Below the pieces are notes generated by a model. It searched no databases. It had not been told where the DNA came from and worked only from the letters and a program-made list of their open reading frames with translations. The position numbers and the translations under genes are program-made. A stretch of 20,258 bases of DNA, taken from the NCBI GenBank assembly GCA_001805885.1, contig MHHC01000057.1:1-20258 (forward strand), read 5' to 3'. Every line of letters starts with the position of its first letter. Within the stretch, counting starts at the first letter, position 1. This document shows positions 7,553 through 14,891 of the stretch, piece by piece. This DNA comes from Omnitrophica WOR_2 bacterium RIFCSPLOWO2_12_FULL_51_24 (GTDB taxonomy: Bacteria > Omnitrophota > Gorgyraeia > Pluralincolimonadales > Pluralincolimonadaceae).

Positions 7553-8097
7553 AAGACAGGGCCGTCGCGAGAAGATATGCCGAGGGATTCCTGGCCTTCG
7601 CCAGGGAGACGATAGGGACAAAAAAAGGCCTTGAGGAGATCATTTATTTCGGAGAGCTTTTGAGTAAAAATCCCGAGCTCCTGAAATTCCTCAAAAATCC
7701 GGAGATCTCATACGCGGAAAAATCGGATTTTGTGGATAAGATATTCGAAGATCTCCTATCGGAAGAGACCCGTGAACTCATAAGGCTGATCATAGGGAAA
7801 CACCGCAGCGAGGAAGCGGCAGACATAGCGGATGAGGCAAAGGTCCTTTACCGCCGCGAGATGGGGATAGAGCAACTGGTTATAAAAAGCTCGAAGCCGC
7901 TGCCGCATGATATCGTCCAAGCGATAAAGAAAAAGCTGGAGACCAAATTAAACAAAAAACTCGAACTTGAGGTAGGGATAGAGCCGGCTCTTCTCGGAGG
8001 GATACAGGCGACCGTGGGAAATATAGTGATCGATGGCTCAATAAAAAGGAAACTTTCGGAATTAAAAGAATACTTGATGGAGACCAAGGTAGAATAA
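7549..8097 (+). CDS. atpH: ATP synthase F1 subunit delta
   Basis: 182-residue OSCP/delta subunit that joins the peripheral stalk to the top of F1. The N-terminal helical domain starts with RAVARRYAEGFLAFA. The C-terminal part carries the usual LLGGIQATVGNIVIDGSIKR signature near residues 146-165. The start is GTG at 7549, overlapping the atpF stop as GTGA, with GAGAAGG 4 bases upstream. Length and motifs are ordinary for the family. Confidence 0.95.
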   Translation: MKDRAVARRYAEGFLAFARETIGTKKGLEEIIYFGELLSKNPELLKFLKNPEISYAEKSDFVDKIFEDLLSEETRELIRLIIGKHRSEEAADIADEAKVLYRREMGIEQLVIKSSKPLPHDIVQAIKKKLETKLNKKLELEVGIEPALLGGIQATVGNIVIDGSIKRKLSELKEYLMETKVE

Positions 8098-8098
8098 T

Positions 8099-9634
8099 AT
8101 GGCGCTCAGACCAGAAGAAGTCACTTCGGTAATCAAGAAAGAGCTGGAAAAATTCAAGTCGAAGATGAAGATGGAGTCCGTCGGGACGATCCTGCAGGTC
8201 GGAGACGGGATCGCCCGCGTCTACGGGCTCGATGACGTAATGGCGAGCGAGCTCATCGAGCTTCCCGGCGGGATAATGGGCATGGTATTAAACCTCGAGG
8301 AAGAGAGCGTCGGCATCGTTATCTTCGGTTCTGACGAGAACATAAAAGACGGCGATATCGTCAAAAGGACCGGAAAGATAGCGCAGGTCCCGGTAGGCAA
8401 GGCGCTTATCGGAAGGGTCGTAGACGCGCTCGGAAATCCCATAGACGAGAAAGGCCCTATCGTCACTGATAAATTCAGGCCGATCGAAGGACGTTCGCCT
8501 AATGTCATCCAGCGCCAGCCTGTCAAGGAGCCGCTCCAGACGGGAATAAAAGCCATCGATTCGATGATACCTATCGGCCGCGGCCAGCGCGAGCTTATAA
8601 TAGGCGACAGGCAGACCGGAAAGACCTCTATCGCCATAGACACGATAATAAACCAGAAAGGCAAAGACGTATACTGCATCTATGTCGCCGTCGGACAAAA
8701 ACTTTCCACTATCGTCTCGGTCGCGGAGACACTGGCCAAATACGGCGCGATGGAGTACACGATAATAGTAAGCGCGCCGGCCGAAGCCCCCGCTCCCCTG
8801 CAGTACCTGGCGCCGTACACGGGATGCGCCATGGGCGAGGAATTCATGTATAACGGCAAGCACGCGCTCGTCATTTATGACGACCTCTCAAAACACGCTC
8901 AGGCATACAGGCAGCTCTCCTTGCTCCTGAGGCGTCCGCCCGGGCGCGAGGCGTATCCGGGCGATATCTTTTATCTCCATTCGAGATTGCTTGAACGCGC
9001 GGCTAAACTCTCGGATGAACTCGGCGGCGGTTCGCTTACAGCCCTCCCTTTTATTGAGACGCAGGCCGGCGACATCACAAGCTATATCCCTACGAATGTC
9101 ATCTCCATCACGGACGGGCAGATATACCTTGAAACCGACCTATTTTATGCCGGCATAAGGCCTGCCATAAACGTCGGGCTCTCGGTATCGCGCGTCGGAG
9201 GGAAAGCGCAGACGAAGGCGATGAAGGGAGTTGCGGGAAGGCTCAGGATAGACTTGGCGCAATACCGCGAACTCGCCGCGTTCGCGCAATTCGGCTCAGA
9301 GCTCGATAAGGTGACCCAGGCCCAGCTCACGCGCGGAGAGAGGATGACCGAGATACTAAAACAGGGGCAATACGAACCCCTCCCCCTCTCAAAGCAGGTG
9401 ATGATCATTTATGCCGGTACGAAAGGCTACTTTGACAACATGCCGCTCGAGTGGATCAAGAAGTTCGAGGCAGATTTCTATAAATTCATGAACGAAAAAT
9501 ATCCTGACGTCGAACACGAGATAGAGACTAAAAAGGAATTAAGCGGTGAATTGACGAAAAAAATCGATAAGGCGATTGCCGAATTCGAGACCGAGTTTGT
9601 CGAGCCCCTGACAAAAGATGATACTATCACTTAG
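8099..9634 (+). CDS. atpA: ATP synthase F1 subunit alpha
   Basis: Non-catalytic nucleotide-binding subunit of the F1 hexamer, 511 residues, full length. Beta-barrel domain at about 25-95. Walker A GDRQTGKTS at residues 169-177 falls exactly as in E. coli. Walker B region ALVIYDDLSKHAQAYRQ. Also seen: the alpha signature of the ATP synthase family (PAINVGLSVSRVGG), which contributes the arginine finger to the catalytic beta site. The ATG follows the atpH stop by one base. The end overlaps atpG by 17 bases. Nothing unusual was seen. Confidence 0.98.
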   Translation: MALRPEEVTSVIKKELEKFKSKMKMESVGTILQVGDGIARVYGLDDVMASELIELPGGIMGMVLNLEEESVGIVIFGSDENIKDGDIVKRTGKIAQVPVGKALIGRVVDALGNPIDEKGPIVTDKFRPIEGRSPNVIQRQPVKEPLQTGIKAIDSMIPIGRGQRELIIGDRQTGKTSIAIDTIINQKGKDVYCIYVAVGQKLSTIVSVAETLAKYGAMEYTIIVSAPAEAPAPLQYLAPYTGCAMGEEFMYNGKHALVIYDDLSKHAQAYRQLSLLLRRPPGREAYPGDIFYLHSRLLERAAKLSDELGGGSLTALPFIETQAGDITSYIPTNVISITDGQIYLETDLFYAGIRPAINVGLSVSRVGGKAQTKAMKGVAGRLRIDLAQYRELAAFAQFGSELDKVTQAQLTRGERMTEILKQGQYEPLPLSKQVMIIYAGTKGYFDNMPLEWIKKFEADFYKFMNEKYPDVEHEIETKKELSGELTKKIDKAIAEFETEFVEPLTKDDTIT

Positions 9635-10523
9635 GCAGATAAAAAGAAGGATAAAGAGCGTCGAGAACACCCAGAAGATAACGCGCGCCATGCAGATGGT
9701 CTCTACCGCGAAGTTCAAGCGCAGCGAGGATATGCTCTATAGGTGCAGGCCCTATTATCTGAAACTGGATTCGATACTGCAAAGACTGCTCTTGAGCCTG
9801 AAGCCCGAGGAATTAAGCGCGCATCCCCTTCTTGAAGAGAGGGCTGAAAAGAGGGATCTCGCGGTTTGCGTGATAACCTCGGACAGCGGCCTCTGCAGCG
9901 TATATAACAACAATATAATACGCATCACGGAGAATTTCATAAAAAAGCGCGCGAAGGAAAATATAAAGCTTATCGCCGTAGGGCGCAAGGGGTTCTCGTA
10001 TTTCGCCAAACGCGGCGTGAAGATCGCGAAGAGTTATGTCGGGCTCCTCGGACGCTATTCTCCCGAGACCGCGGATAAGATCGCCGAGGACCTCGTCGAC
10101 ATGTTCCTCAATAAAGAAGCCGACGAGGTCTATATAGCCCATACGCATTTTGACGCAGCGACGAGGTATCATGCCAGGGTAAGGAAATTCCTCAATATCG
10201 CCGCGGCGCCTGTCGGGGCACGGGTGCAGGTCATGGGAGGACCTGCCGTCAAGGAAGGCGAGACCGAATTTATCGCTGAACCCAGCATAGAAAAAATATT
10301 AAGCGACCTTATACCCAGATATATATCCGTCAAGATGAGGCTGATATTGCTCGATGCGTTCACTTCCGAACATTCAGCCAGAATGGTAGCTATGCAAACG
10401 GCTACGGATAACGCCAGCGAATTGATCGACAATCTTACTTTACTTAGAAATAAGGCGCGGCAGGCTTCGATAACAGGCGAAGTCATACAGGTAGCGACAG
10501 CGGCCGAAGCTTTAAAAGGATGA
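9618..10523 (+). CDS. atpG: ATP synthase F1 subunit gamma
   Basis: Central rotor shaft, 301 residues. The N-terminal helix is LRQIKRRIKSVENTQKITRAMQMVS and the C-terminal helix is LTLLRNKARQASITGEVIQVATAAEAL; together they make the coiled-coil axle inside alpha3beta3. The middle part is the Rossmann-like domain (DLAVCVITSDSGLCSVYNNNI). No plant-type thiol-regulation insert is apparent. The start ATG at 9618 lies within atpA and overlaps it by 17 bases, with no clear ribosome binding site, so translation probably depends on atpA. Slightly longer than E. coli gamma (287). Confidence 0.96.
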   Translation: MILSLRQIKRRIKSVENTQKITRAMQMVSTAKFKRSEDMLYRCRPYYLKLDSILQRLLLSLKPEELSAHPLLEERAEKRDLAVCVITSDSGLCSVYNNNIIRITENFIKKRAKENIKLIAVGRKGFSYFAKRGVKIAKSYVGLLGRYSPETADKIAEDLVDMFLNKEADEVYIAHTHFDAATRYHARVRKFLNIAAAPVGARVQVMGGPAVKEGETEFIAEPSIEKILSDLIPRYISVKMRLILLDAFTSEHSARMVAMQTATDNASELIDNLTLLRNKARQASITGEVIQVATAAEALKG

Positions 10524-10527
10524 AATC

Positions 10528-10566
10528 ATGAAAACTAAAAAGGGGATCTTCGATGGCATACGGTGA
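10528..10566 (+). other. Possible 12-codon leader ORF overlapping the atpD start
   Basis: An ATG at 10528 opens a frame of 12 codons (MKTKKGIFDGIR) ending in TGA at 10564-10566, just past the atpD ATG at 10553 and in another frame. AAAGGA at 10515-10520 stands about 7 bases before it. It could couple atpG and atpD translation, but such short frames arise easily by chance. Confidence 0.2.
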
Positions 10567-11962
10567 GGTCATACAGGTCATAGGTCCGAGTGTGGATATC
10601 AGGTTTCCCGAGCGCGAGATCCCGAAGATATTAAACGCGGTCAGGATCGAGGATAAAGAAAAGAATATCGGCCTTACGCTTGAGGTCGCTCAGCATATCG
10701 GGAATGATACGGTCCGCTGTATCGCCCTCGCCTCGACCGACGGATTGGTACGCGGAATGAAAGCGCTGGATACGGGCGCCACGATAACCGTGCCTGTCGG
10801 CGAACAGACATTGGGGAGGATATTCAACCTCCTCGGCACGCCCATAGATAACAAAGGCGCAATCTCGAATCCCGATAAAAGATACTCGATACACCGCGAT
10901 CCCCCCTCCTTTGAGGAACAGCTTACCGTATCTTCGATGCTCGAAACAGGTTTAAAGGTAATAGATTTGCTTGCGCCATATCCAAAAGGCGGGAAGATAG
11001 GCTTGTTCGGCGGCGCGGGTGTCGGAAAAACCGTTATAGTCATGGAGCTTATACGCACTATCGCAACAGAGCACGGCGGTGTATCGGTCTTCGGCGGTGT
11101 CGGCGAGCGCACGAGGGAAGGAAACGACCTCTGGCTCGAATTAAACGAATCCGGTGTTATCAAAAAAACCGCCCTCGTCTTCGGGCAGATGAACGAGCCG
11201 CCCGGGGCGAGGCTGCGCGTCGGCCTTTCGGCCCTTACAATGGCCGAATATTTCCGTGACGAGGAAGGAATGAATGTCCTCCTCTTCATAGATAATATAT
11301 TCAGGTTCGTCCAGGCAGGTTCTGAAGTATCGACACTTCTCGGTCGCATGCCCTCGGCCGTAGGCTATCAGCCGACCCTGGGCACGGAGATGGCCGAACT
11401 TCAGGAGAGGATCACATCGACAAAACGCGGCTCGATCACATCTGTCCAGGCTATCTACGTCCCGGCCGACGACCTGACCGACCCTGCTCCGGCAACGACA
11501 TTCTCGCATCTTGACGCGACAACGGTCCTATCGCGTAAGATATCCGACCTCGGCATATATCCTGCGGTCGATCCCCTCGATTCGACCTCGAGAATACTCG
11601 ACCCCAGGATCCTGGGCGAGGACCATTATAATACGGCAAGAAACGTTCAGAAGATCCTCCAGAGATATAAGGATTTGCAGGATATCATAGCCATACTCGG
11701 TATCGACGAGCTTTCCGACGAGGACAAATTGACTGTCGTCCGCGCGAGGAAGATACAGAAATTCTTCTCGCAGCCGTTCTTTGTGGCTGAGGCGTTCACC
11801 GGCATCAAGGGCAAATACGTGAAACTCGCCGACACGATAAAAGGGTTCAAGATGATACTCGAGGGTAAGTTGGACGACGTCCCGGAGCAGGCGTTCTTCA
11901 TGGTCGGCCCTATCGAGGAAGCGATTGAAAGAGGCGAGCAACTGAAACGGGAGAGCGCGTAA
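10553..11962 (+). CDS. atpD: ATP synthase F1 subunit beta, catalytic
   Basis: Catalytic subunit that makes ATP from ADP and phosphate; 469 residues. Walker A GGAGVGKT at 153-160, with Lys159 and Thr160 as phosphate and Mg2+ ligands. Also seen: the GERTREGNDLW stretch with the catalytic glutamate, VLLFIDNIFRFVQAGSEVS (Walker B), and PADDLTDPAPATTFSHLDATTVLSR, the family signature with the DELSEED-related region downstream (LGIDELSDEDKLTVVRAR, here DELSDED). The ATG is preceded by AGGGGA at 10541-10546. It follows atpG after 29 bases, the largest gap inside the atp set. Secure. Confidence 0.98.
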   Translation: MAYGEVIQVIGPSVDIRFPEREIPKILNAVRIEDKEKNIGLTLEVAQHIGNDTVRCIALASTDGLVRGMKALDTGATITVPVGEQTLGRIFNLLGTPIDNKGAISNPDKRYSIHRDPPSFEEQLTVSSMLETGLKVIDLLAPYPKGGKIGLFGGAGVGKTVIVMELIRTIATEHGGVSVFGGVGERTREGNDLWLELNESGVIKKTALVFGQMNEPPGARLRVGLSALTMAEYFRDEEGMNVLLFIDNIFRFVQAGSEVSTLLGRMPSAVGYQPTLGTEMAELQERITSTKRGSITSVQAIYVPADDLTDPAPATTFSHLDATTVLSRKISDLGIYPAVDPLDSTSRILDPRILGEDHYNTARNVQKILQRYKDLQDIIAILGIDELSDEDKLTVVRARKIQKFFSQPFFVAEAFTGIKGKYVKLADTIKGFKMILEGKLDDVPEQAFFMVGPIEEAIERGEQLKRESA

Positions 11963-11968
11963 AAACAT

Positions 11969-12241
11969 ATGTCCGAAAGATTATTTAAAATAAATATCTC
12001 CACCCCGGAAAAGACCCTCTATGAAGGTGAAATATCGTCTCTTATAGCGCCGGGCGAACTCGGCTATCTCGGGGTATTGGTCGACCACGCTCCCCTTATC
12101 GCGAACCTTGTGCCGGGAAAGATAATCATAAAGCGGATTACAGATACTCCCGTAGTGTTCGATTCCAACGGCAGGGGAATCCTGGAAGTCTTCGAGAATA
12201 AGGTAAACCTTCTAACCGATTCTATCGAATCATCCATTTAA
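11969..12241 (+). CDS. atpC: ATP synthase F1 subunit epsilon, short form without C-terminal helices
   Basis: Rotor subunit at the foot of gamma. Only 90 residues, against about 130-140 in most bacteria. The visible part is the complete N-terminal beta-sandwich (LFKINISTPEKTLYEGEI, SLIAPGELGYLGVLVDHAPL, GILEVFENKVNLLTDS). The stop comes exactly where the C-terminal helical hairpin would begin. That hairpin inhibits ATP hydrolysis in E. coli and binds ATP in Bacillus, so this enzyme should lack epsilon-based inhibition. A natural short epsilon is known in Chlorobium. The bases after the stop encode the opposite-strand permease, so no lost C-terminal domain is hidden behind a frameshift. Its last 20 bases overlap that convergent gene. 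Confidence 0.93.
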   Translation: MSERLFKINISTPEKTLYEGEISSLIAPGELGYLGVLVDHAPLIANLVPGKIIIKRITDTPVVFDSNGRGILEVFENKVNLLTDSIESSI

Positions 12242-13613
12242 GCTGCAAGAAAAGCAGCAGGTGCGCGATAAGCAAGGTAGGGATAGCCACTAAAACGCCT
12301 GCTTTTAACCATTCGAGAAATCCAATCGCTCCTAATTTACGGCGCTCCAGCATTCCCACAGCCACGATGTTGGCCGTACTGCCTATAATCGTAAGATTTC
12401 CCAATAATGTGCTCCCGAAAAGCACCGACCACCAAAGCGGGAATATCGGCACGCCCATATCTCCCATATCTTTTATGATCGGGATAAACGTCGCGACCGC
12501 TAGAACGTTATCCATAACCGCCGTCATCGCTCCGGATATCCACATGCATAGCGCCATAAGGACAGGGAGATTGTTCGCGGAAACTTCCAATATGCGCCGA
12601 GCTATAACTTCCGTGATTCCCTGATATTTAAGGGCGCCGACGGAAGCGAAGAGAAAGAGAAAGAAACAAAGAGTCCACCAATCAACCCTCTTTTCAACCA
12701 AAGCGCGCGCGTTTCCCCTGCTGAGTAGTAACGCGGCGGCGGCCCCTATCAGCGCCACTCCCAGCAGCATCGTATTTTTCGTTAATCCGAAGAGGTGTTC
12801 GATCTGAGAATGGAAGATCAATCCTAAAACAACGCCGGAAAATAAAATTGCCGAAACGAGTATCCCCTTCCTCGTGGAGGTATCCTCCGCAAGGATTTCT
12901 TTTATAACTTTGACGCTTTTAGTGGAGCGCATCGCTTGATGCAATTGATTTATGGCTTTTGAAAAATATAAAAAACAGATCGGAATGGTAACCAACAGGG
13001 CTATTATGGATATGGGGGTAGCCCACCGCAAGAAATCAAGAAAGCCAAGGCCGCTACGCAGCGCTATCATGACTCCGACCGGGTTTCCTACGACGGTCGC
13101 GCTCGAGCCTATATTGGTAGTAAAAACTACCATCATAATAAACGGGATGGGATTCAGCTTATAACGCGAAACGATATTTAACATTGCGGAAATCATAAAA
13201 AGAACCGAAGTAACCTCGTCTACCAGCGCCGCGAAAACAAATGAGGCTACGAGAATAACTATTAACAGCATTCTGCCGTTCATGTCGACCAAGACAATCA
13301 GCCTGTCTACAAGGTGTTCAAAAAATTCGTTCTCCTCAAGAAATCCTACTACAATCATCATCCCGATCAAAAATAATATGATATCCACACCGGCAAATTC
13401 AATTACATGAGGCACGTCTATCAACCCCATAGTTAATAACGCGCCGACCCCGAAAAAAGCAAAAGCAAGCCTATAGCGCCAGAAGAAGATGGCGCCGAAC
13501 AAAATCGAAGAAAATCCGGCGACAACCATAATCTGCTTGAGAGTTAACCCAAGAAACGATGACGCTACAACCGTCAATACGACGCTCACAAAATATGATA
13601 TAAAATTATTCAT
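12222..13613 (-). CDS. NhaD/ArsB-type ion permease (ion transporter superfamily)
   Basis: Polytopic inner-membrane permease, 463 residues, about 11-12 helices in two similar halves. Seen: DEVTSVLFMISAML in the first half, NIGSSATVVGNPVGVMIA, DWWTLCFFLFLFASVGALK, AVMDNVLAVATFIP, and GSTANIVAVGMLERR in the second half. These two Asn-rich re-entrant motifs are typical of the ArsB/NhaD/CitM/SLC13 group. Substrate cannot be fixed from sequence; Na+/H+ antiport (NhaD-like) is the favoured guess, while anion or arsenite export is an alternative (no ars genes nearby). ATG 13613 is chosen over ATG 13619 because AGAGAGG lies 6 bases before the former and directly touches the latter. It has its own promoter and converges on atpC. 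Confidence 0.85.
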   Translation of the reverse strand: MNNFISYFVSVVLTVVASSFLGLTLKQIMVVAGFSSILFGAIFFWRYRLAFAFFGVGALLTMGLIDVPHVIEFAGVDIILFLIGMMIVVGFLEENEFFEHLVDRLIVLVDMNGRMLLIVILVASFVFAALVDEVTSVLFMISAMLNIVSRYKLNPIPFIMMVVFTTNIGSSATVVGNPVGVMIALRSGLGFLDFLRWATPISIIALLVTIPICFLYFSKAINQLHQAMRSTKSVKVIKEILAEDTSTRKGILVSAILFSGVVLGLIFHSQIEHLFGLTKNTMLLGVALIGAAAALLLSRGNARALVEKRVDWWTLCFFLFLFASVGALKYQGITEVIARRILEVSANNLPVLMALCMWISGAMTAVMDNVLAVATFIPIIKDMGDMGVPIFPLWWSVLFGSTLLGNLTIIGSTANIVAVGMLERRKLGAIGFLEWLKAGVLVAIPTLLIAHLLLFLQLKWMIR

Positions 13614-13619
13614 GCCCAT

Positions 13620-13626
13620 CCTCTCT
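13620..13626 (-). promoter_or_regulatory. Ribosome binding site that decides the permease start
   Basis: AGAGAGG on the minus strand, 6 bases before ATG 13613 and 0 bases before the alternative ATG 13619; the spacing favours the shorter protein. Confidence 0.55.
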
Positions 13627-13642
13627 ACCGGTCTTACGGTAG
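13625..13642 (-). promoter_or_regulatory. 18-bp palindrome, possible operator or leader hairpin
   Basis: CTACCG, six bases, CGGTAG: a perfect 6-bp inverted repeat. It spans the expected transcription start (about 13639) and runs up to the Shine-Dalgarno of the permease. Its position suits repressor binding, or a 5' hairpin that governs ribosome access. There is no U-run after it on the minus strand, so it is not a classical terminator for the upstream operon. Confidence 0.4.
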
Positions 13643-13645
13643 GAA

Positions 13646-13674
13646 ATTATAACAACTTCTTGCCTTAAAGTCAA
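13646..13674 (-). promoter_or_regulatory. Near-consensus sigma70-type promoter of the permease gene
   Basis: On the minus strand TTGACT (5 of 6 to consensus) at 13674-13669, a 17-base spacer, and a perfect TATAAT at 13651-13646. It lies in the 59-base gap between the treT stop and the permease start, one of the few real gaps in the window. It would start transcription near 13639 and let the permease be expressed apart from the trehalose operon. Confidence 0.7.
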
Positions 13675-13678
13675 TTCG

Positions 13679-14890
13679 TCATAAATATACTATATCTTCA
13701 GGATGATACAGCGAAAGGAACAAAAGCATGTAGTCCCTTAAATGTCGCGTTATCAAGAAATTATTTTTTATGTGTTCCCTGCCGCTTTCGCCCAATCTAT
13801 GCGCATAATCCGGGCTGTTCAAAAGCTGCTTAACGGCGAAGCTCGCCCCTTCTGTCGAATGACAAAGCAATCCCGAATATTTATGGGTTATTTGCAAAGG
13901 GATGCCGCCGACGTGAGACGCAACCACCGGTTTTGCCTTCCATAAAGCTTCCGCGACGGTAAGACCAAAGCCTTCCCTTATCGATTTTTGCAGTATGATT
14001 GTCGATGCCCGCTGTAAGGCGTTTATCTCTATGTCGTTCTGCGGAAGTAACAAAATGTGGATATCGGGGTCGTCCTTGGCGGTCTCTTTTACTTCCGACA
14101 GGACTTCCGCGCTTTCAGGGTCGTCTGAGGCGCCGCCTCCGGCTAAGATGAGACGGCAATCCGAATATCTCTTTACCTGCTTATAAACCTCTATTACTCC
14201 TAACGGGTCTTTTAACCGGTCAAAGCGTGAGATCTGGGTAATGATCGGCTTATCCTTTGGGATCCCGTATTTTATCAATACGGAATCTATCGCTTCCTGA
14301 GGCAGTTCTTTGTTCTTGTCGCTTAGCGGATCTATCGAAGGGGAGATCAAAAATTGCCTTATAGGCAACCTCTGTGAAAATGCCGGCGCGGAGAATACCG
14401 CCGCATCATAACCATCGATAAAACCTCTTAAAAATCCCCATACTTTTTGATTGGGTTCGGATACGTCGATATGGCAACGCCAAACCCATTTATTCTCCTT
14501 TTTCTTTCTTATTAAAGCTGCCGGCTGAGGATCATGTATAAAAACGACGTCACCGTAAATATTTACTTCTTCGGCGTTGCTGCGGTTCGTATCAAGAAAT
14601 ATATCAAAATCTTTCTGAGATATCTCGACCGGCATGCCGTGCAGGGCGTTGTGGAATTTTTTGGTTGCCTCAAAAAACTGCTCTCCGCCTTTTATTAAAT
14701 CCCAACGCGCGTCAACGCCGAGTTCCTTTAAGAGAGGGACGATCCTGTGCAAGATCTCAGCGACCCCGCCTCCGACAGATGTAGAATTTATATTCTGTAT
14801 TACCTTCCCCTTTAATCTTTCGGCAAGAAGCTTTAGATCATCAATAATAGGCTGGCCTACTATCGGAATATATTCTTCTATCCTTGCCAT
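13679..14890 (-). CDS. treT: TreT-like trehalose synthase (GT4 glycosyltransferase)
   Basis: 403-residue retaining GT4 enzyme. It closely resembles the archaeal/bacterial trehalose glycosyltransferring synthase TreT, which joins NDP-glucose and free glucose into trehalose, reversibly in some members. Seen: EEYIPIVGQPIIDDLK at the N-terminus, NSTSVGGGVAEILHRIVPL (acceptor-side glycine loop, 35-53), HDPQPAAL (119-126), WRCHIDVSEPN (137-147), SPSIDPLSDKN, SRFDRLKDP with Arg222 and Lys227 for the nucleotide-sugar phosphates, and QKSIREGFGLTVAEALWK holding the EX7E pair Glu306/Glu314. Cytosolic, no signal peptide. One base follows the DUF5752-like gene. Together with otsA/otsB this gives two trehalose routes in one operon. 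The donor (UDP- or ADP-glucose) is not predictable. Confidence 0.88.
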   Translation of the reverse strand: MARIEEYIPIVGQPIIDDLKLLAERLKGKVIQNINSTSVGGGVAEILHRIVPLLKELGVDARWDLIKGGEQFFEATKKFHNALHGMPVEISQKDFDIFLDTNRSNAEEVNIYGDVVFIHDPQPAALIRKKKENKWVWRCHIDVSEPNQKVWGFLRGFIDGYDAAVFSAPAFSQRLPIRQFLISPSIDPLSDKNKELPQEAIDSVLIKYGIPKDKPIITQISRFDRLKDPLGVIEVYKQVKRYSDCRLILAGGGASDDPESAEVLSEVKETAKDDPDIHILLLPQNDIEINALQRASTIILQKSIREGFGLTVAEALWKAKPVVASHVGGIPLQITHKYSGLLCHSTEGASFAVKQLLNSPDYAHRLGESGREHIKNNFLITRHLRDYMLLFLSLYHPEDIVYL

Positions 14891-14891
14891 A

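Noticed and set aside
10169..10486. Open frames antisense to the nuo, atp and otsA genes (this one as an example)
   Set aside because: They are long because of codon bias on the opposite strand, show no family motifs, and lie fully inside well-supported genes.
12242..12258. Terminator hairpin GCTGC-N7-GCAGC after atpC
   Set aside because: The stem has only five pairs, no U-run follows on either strand, and the site lies within the permease coding region.
12242..12400. Hidden epsilon C-terminal domain in another frame (frameshifted atpC)
   Set aside because: The sequence beyond the stop is well explained as the opposite-strand permease C-terminus, and no helical epsilon motif is seen in plus-strand frames.
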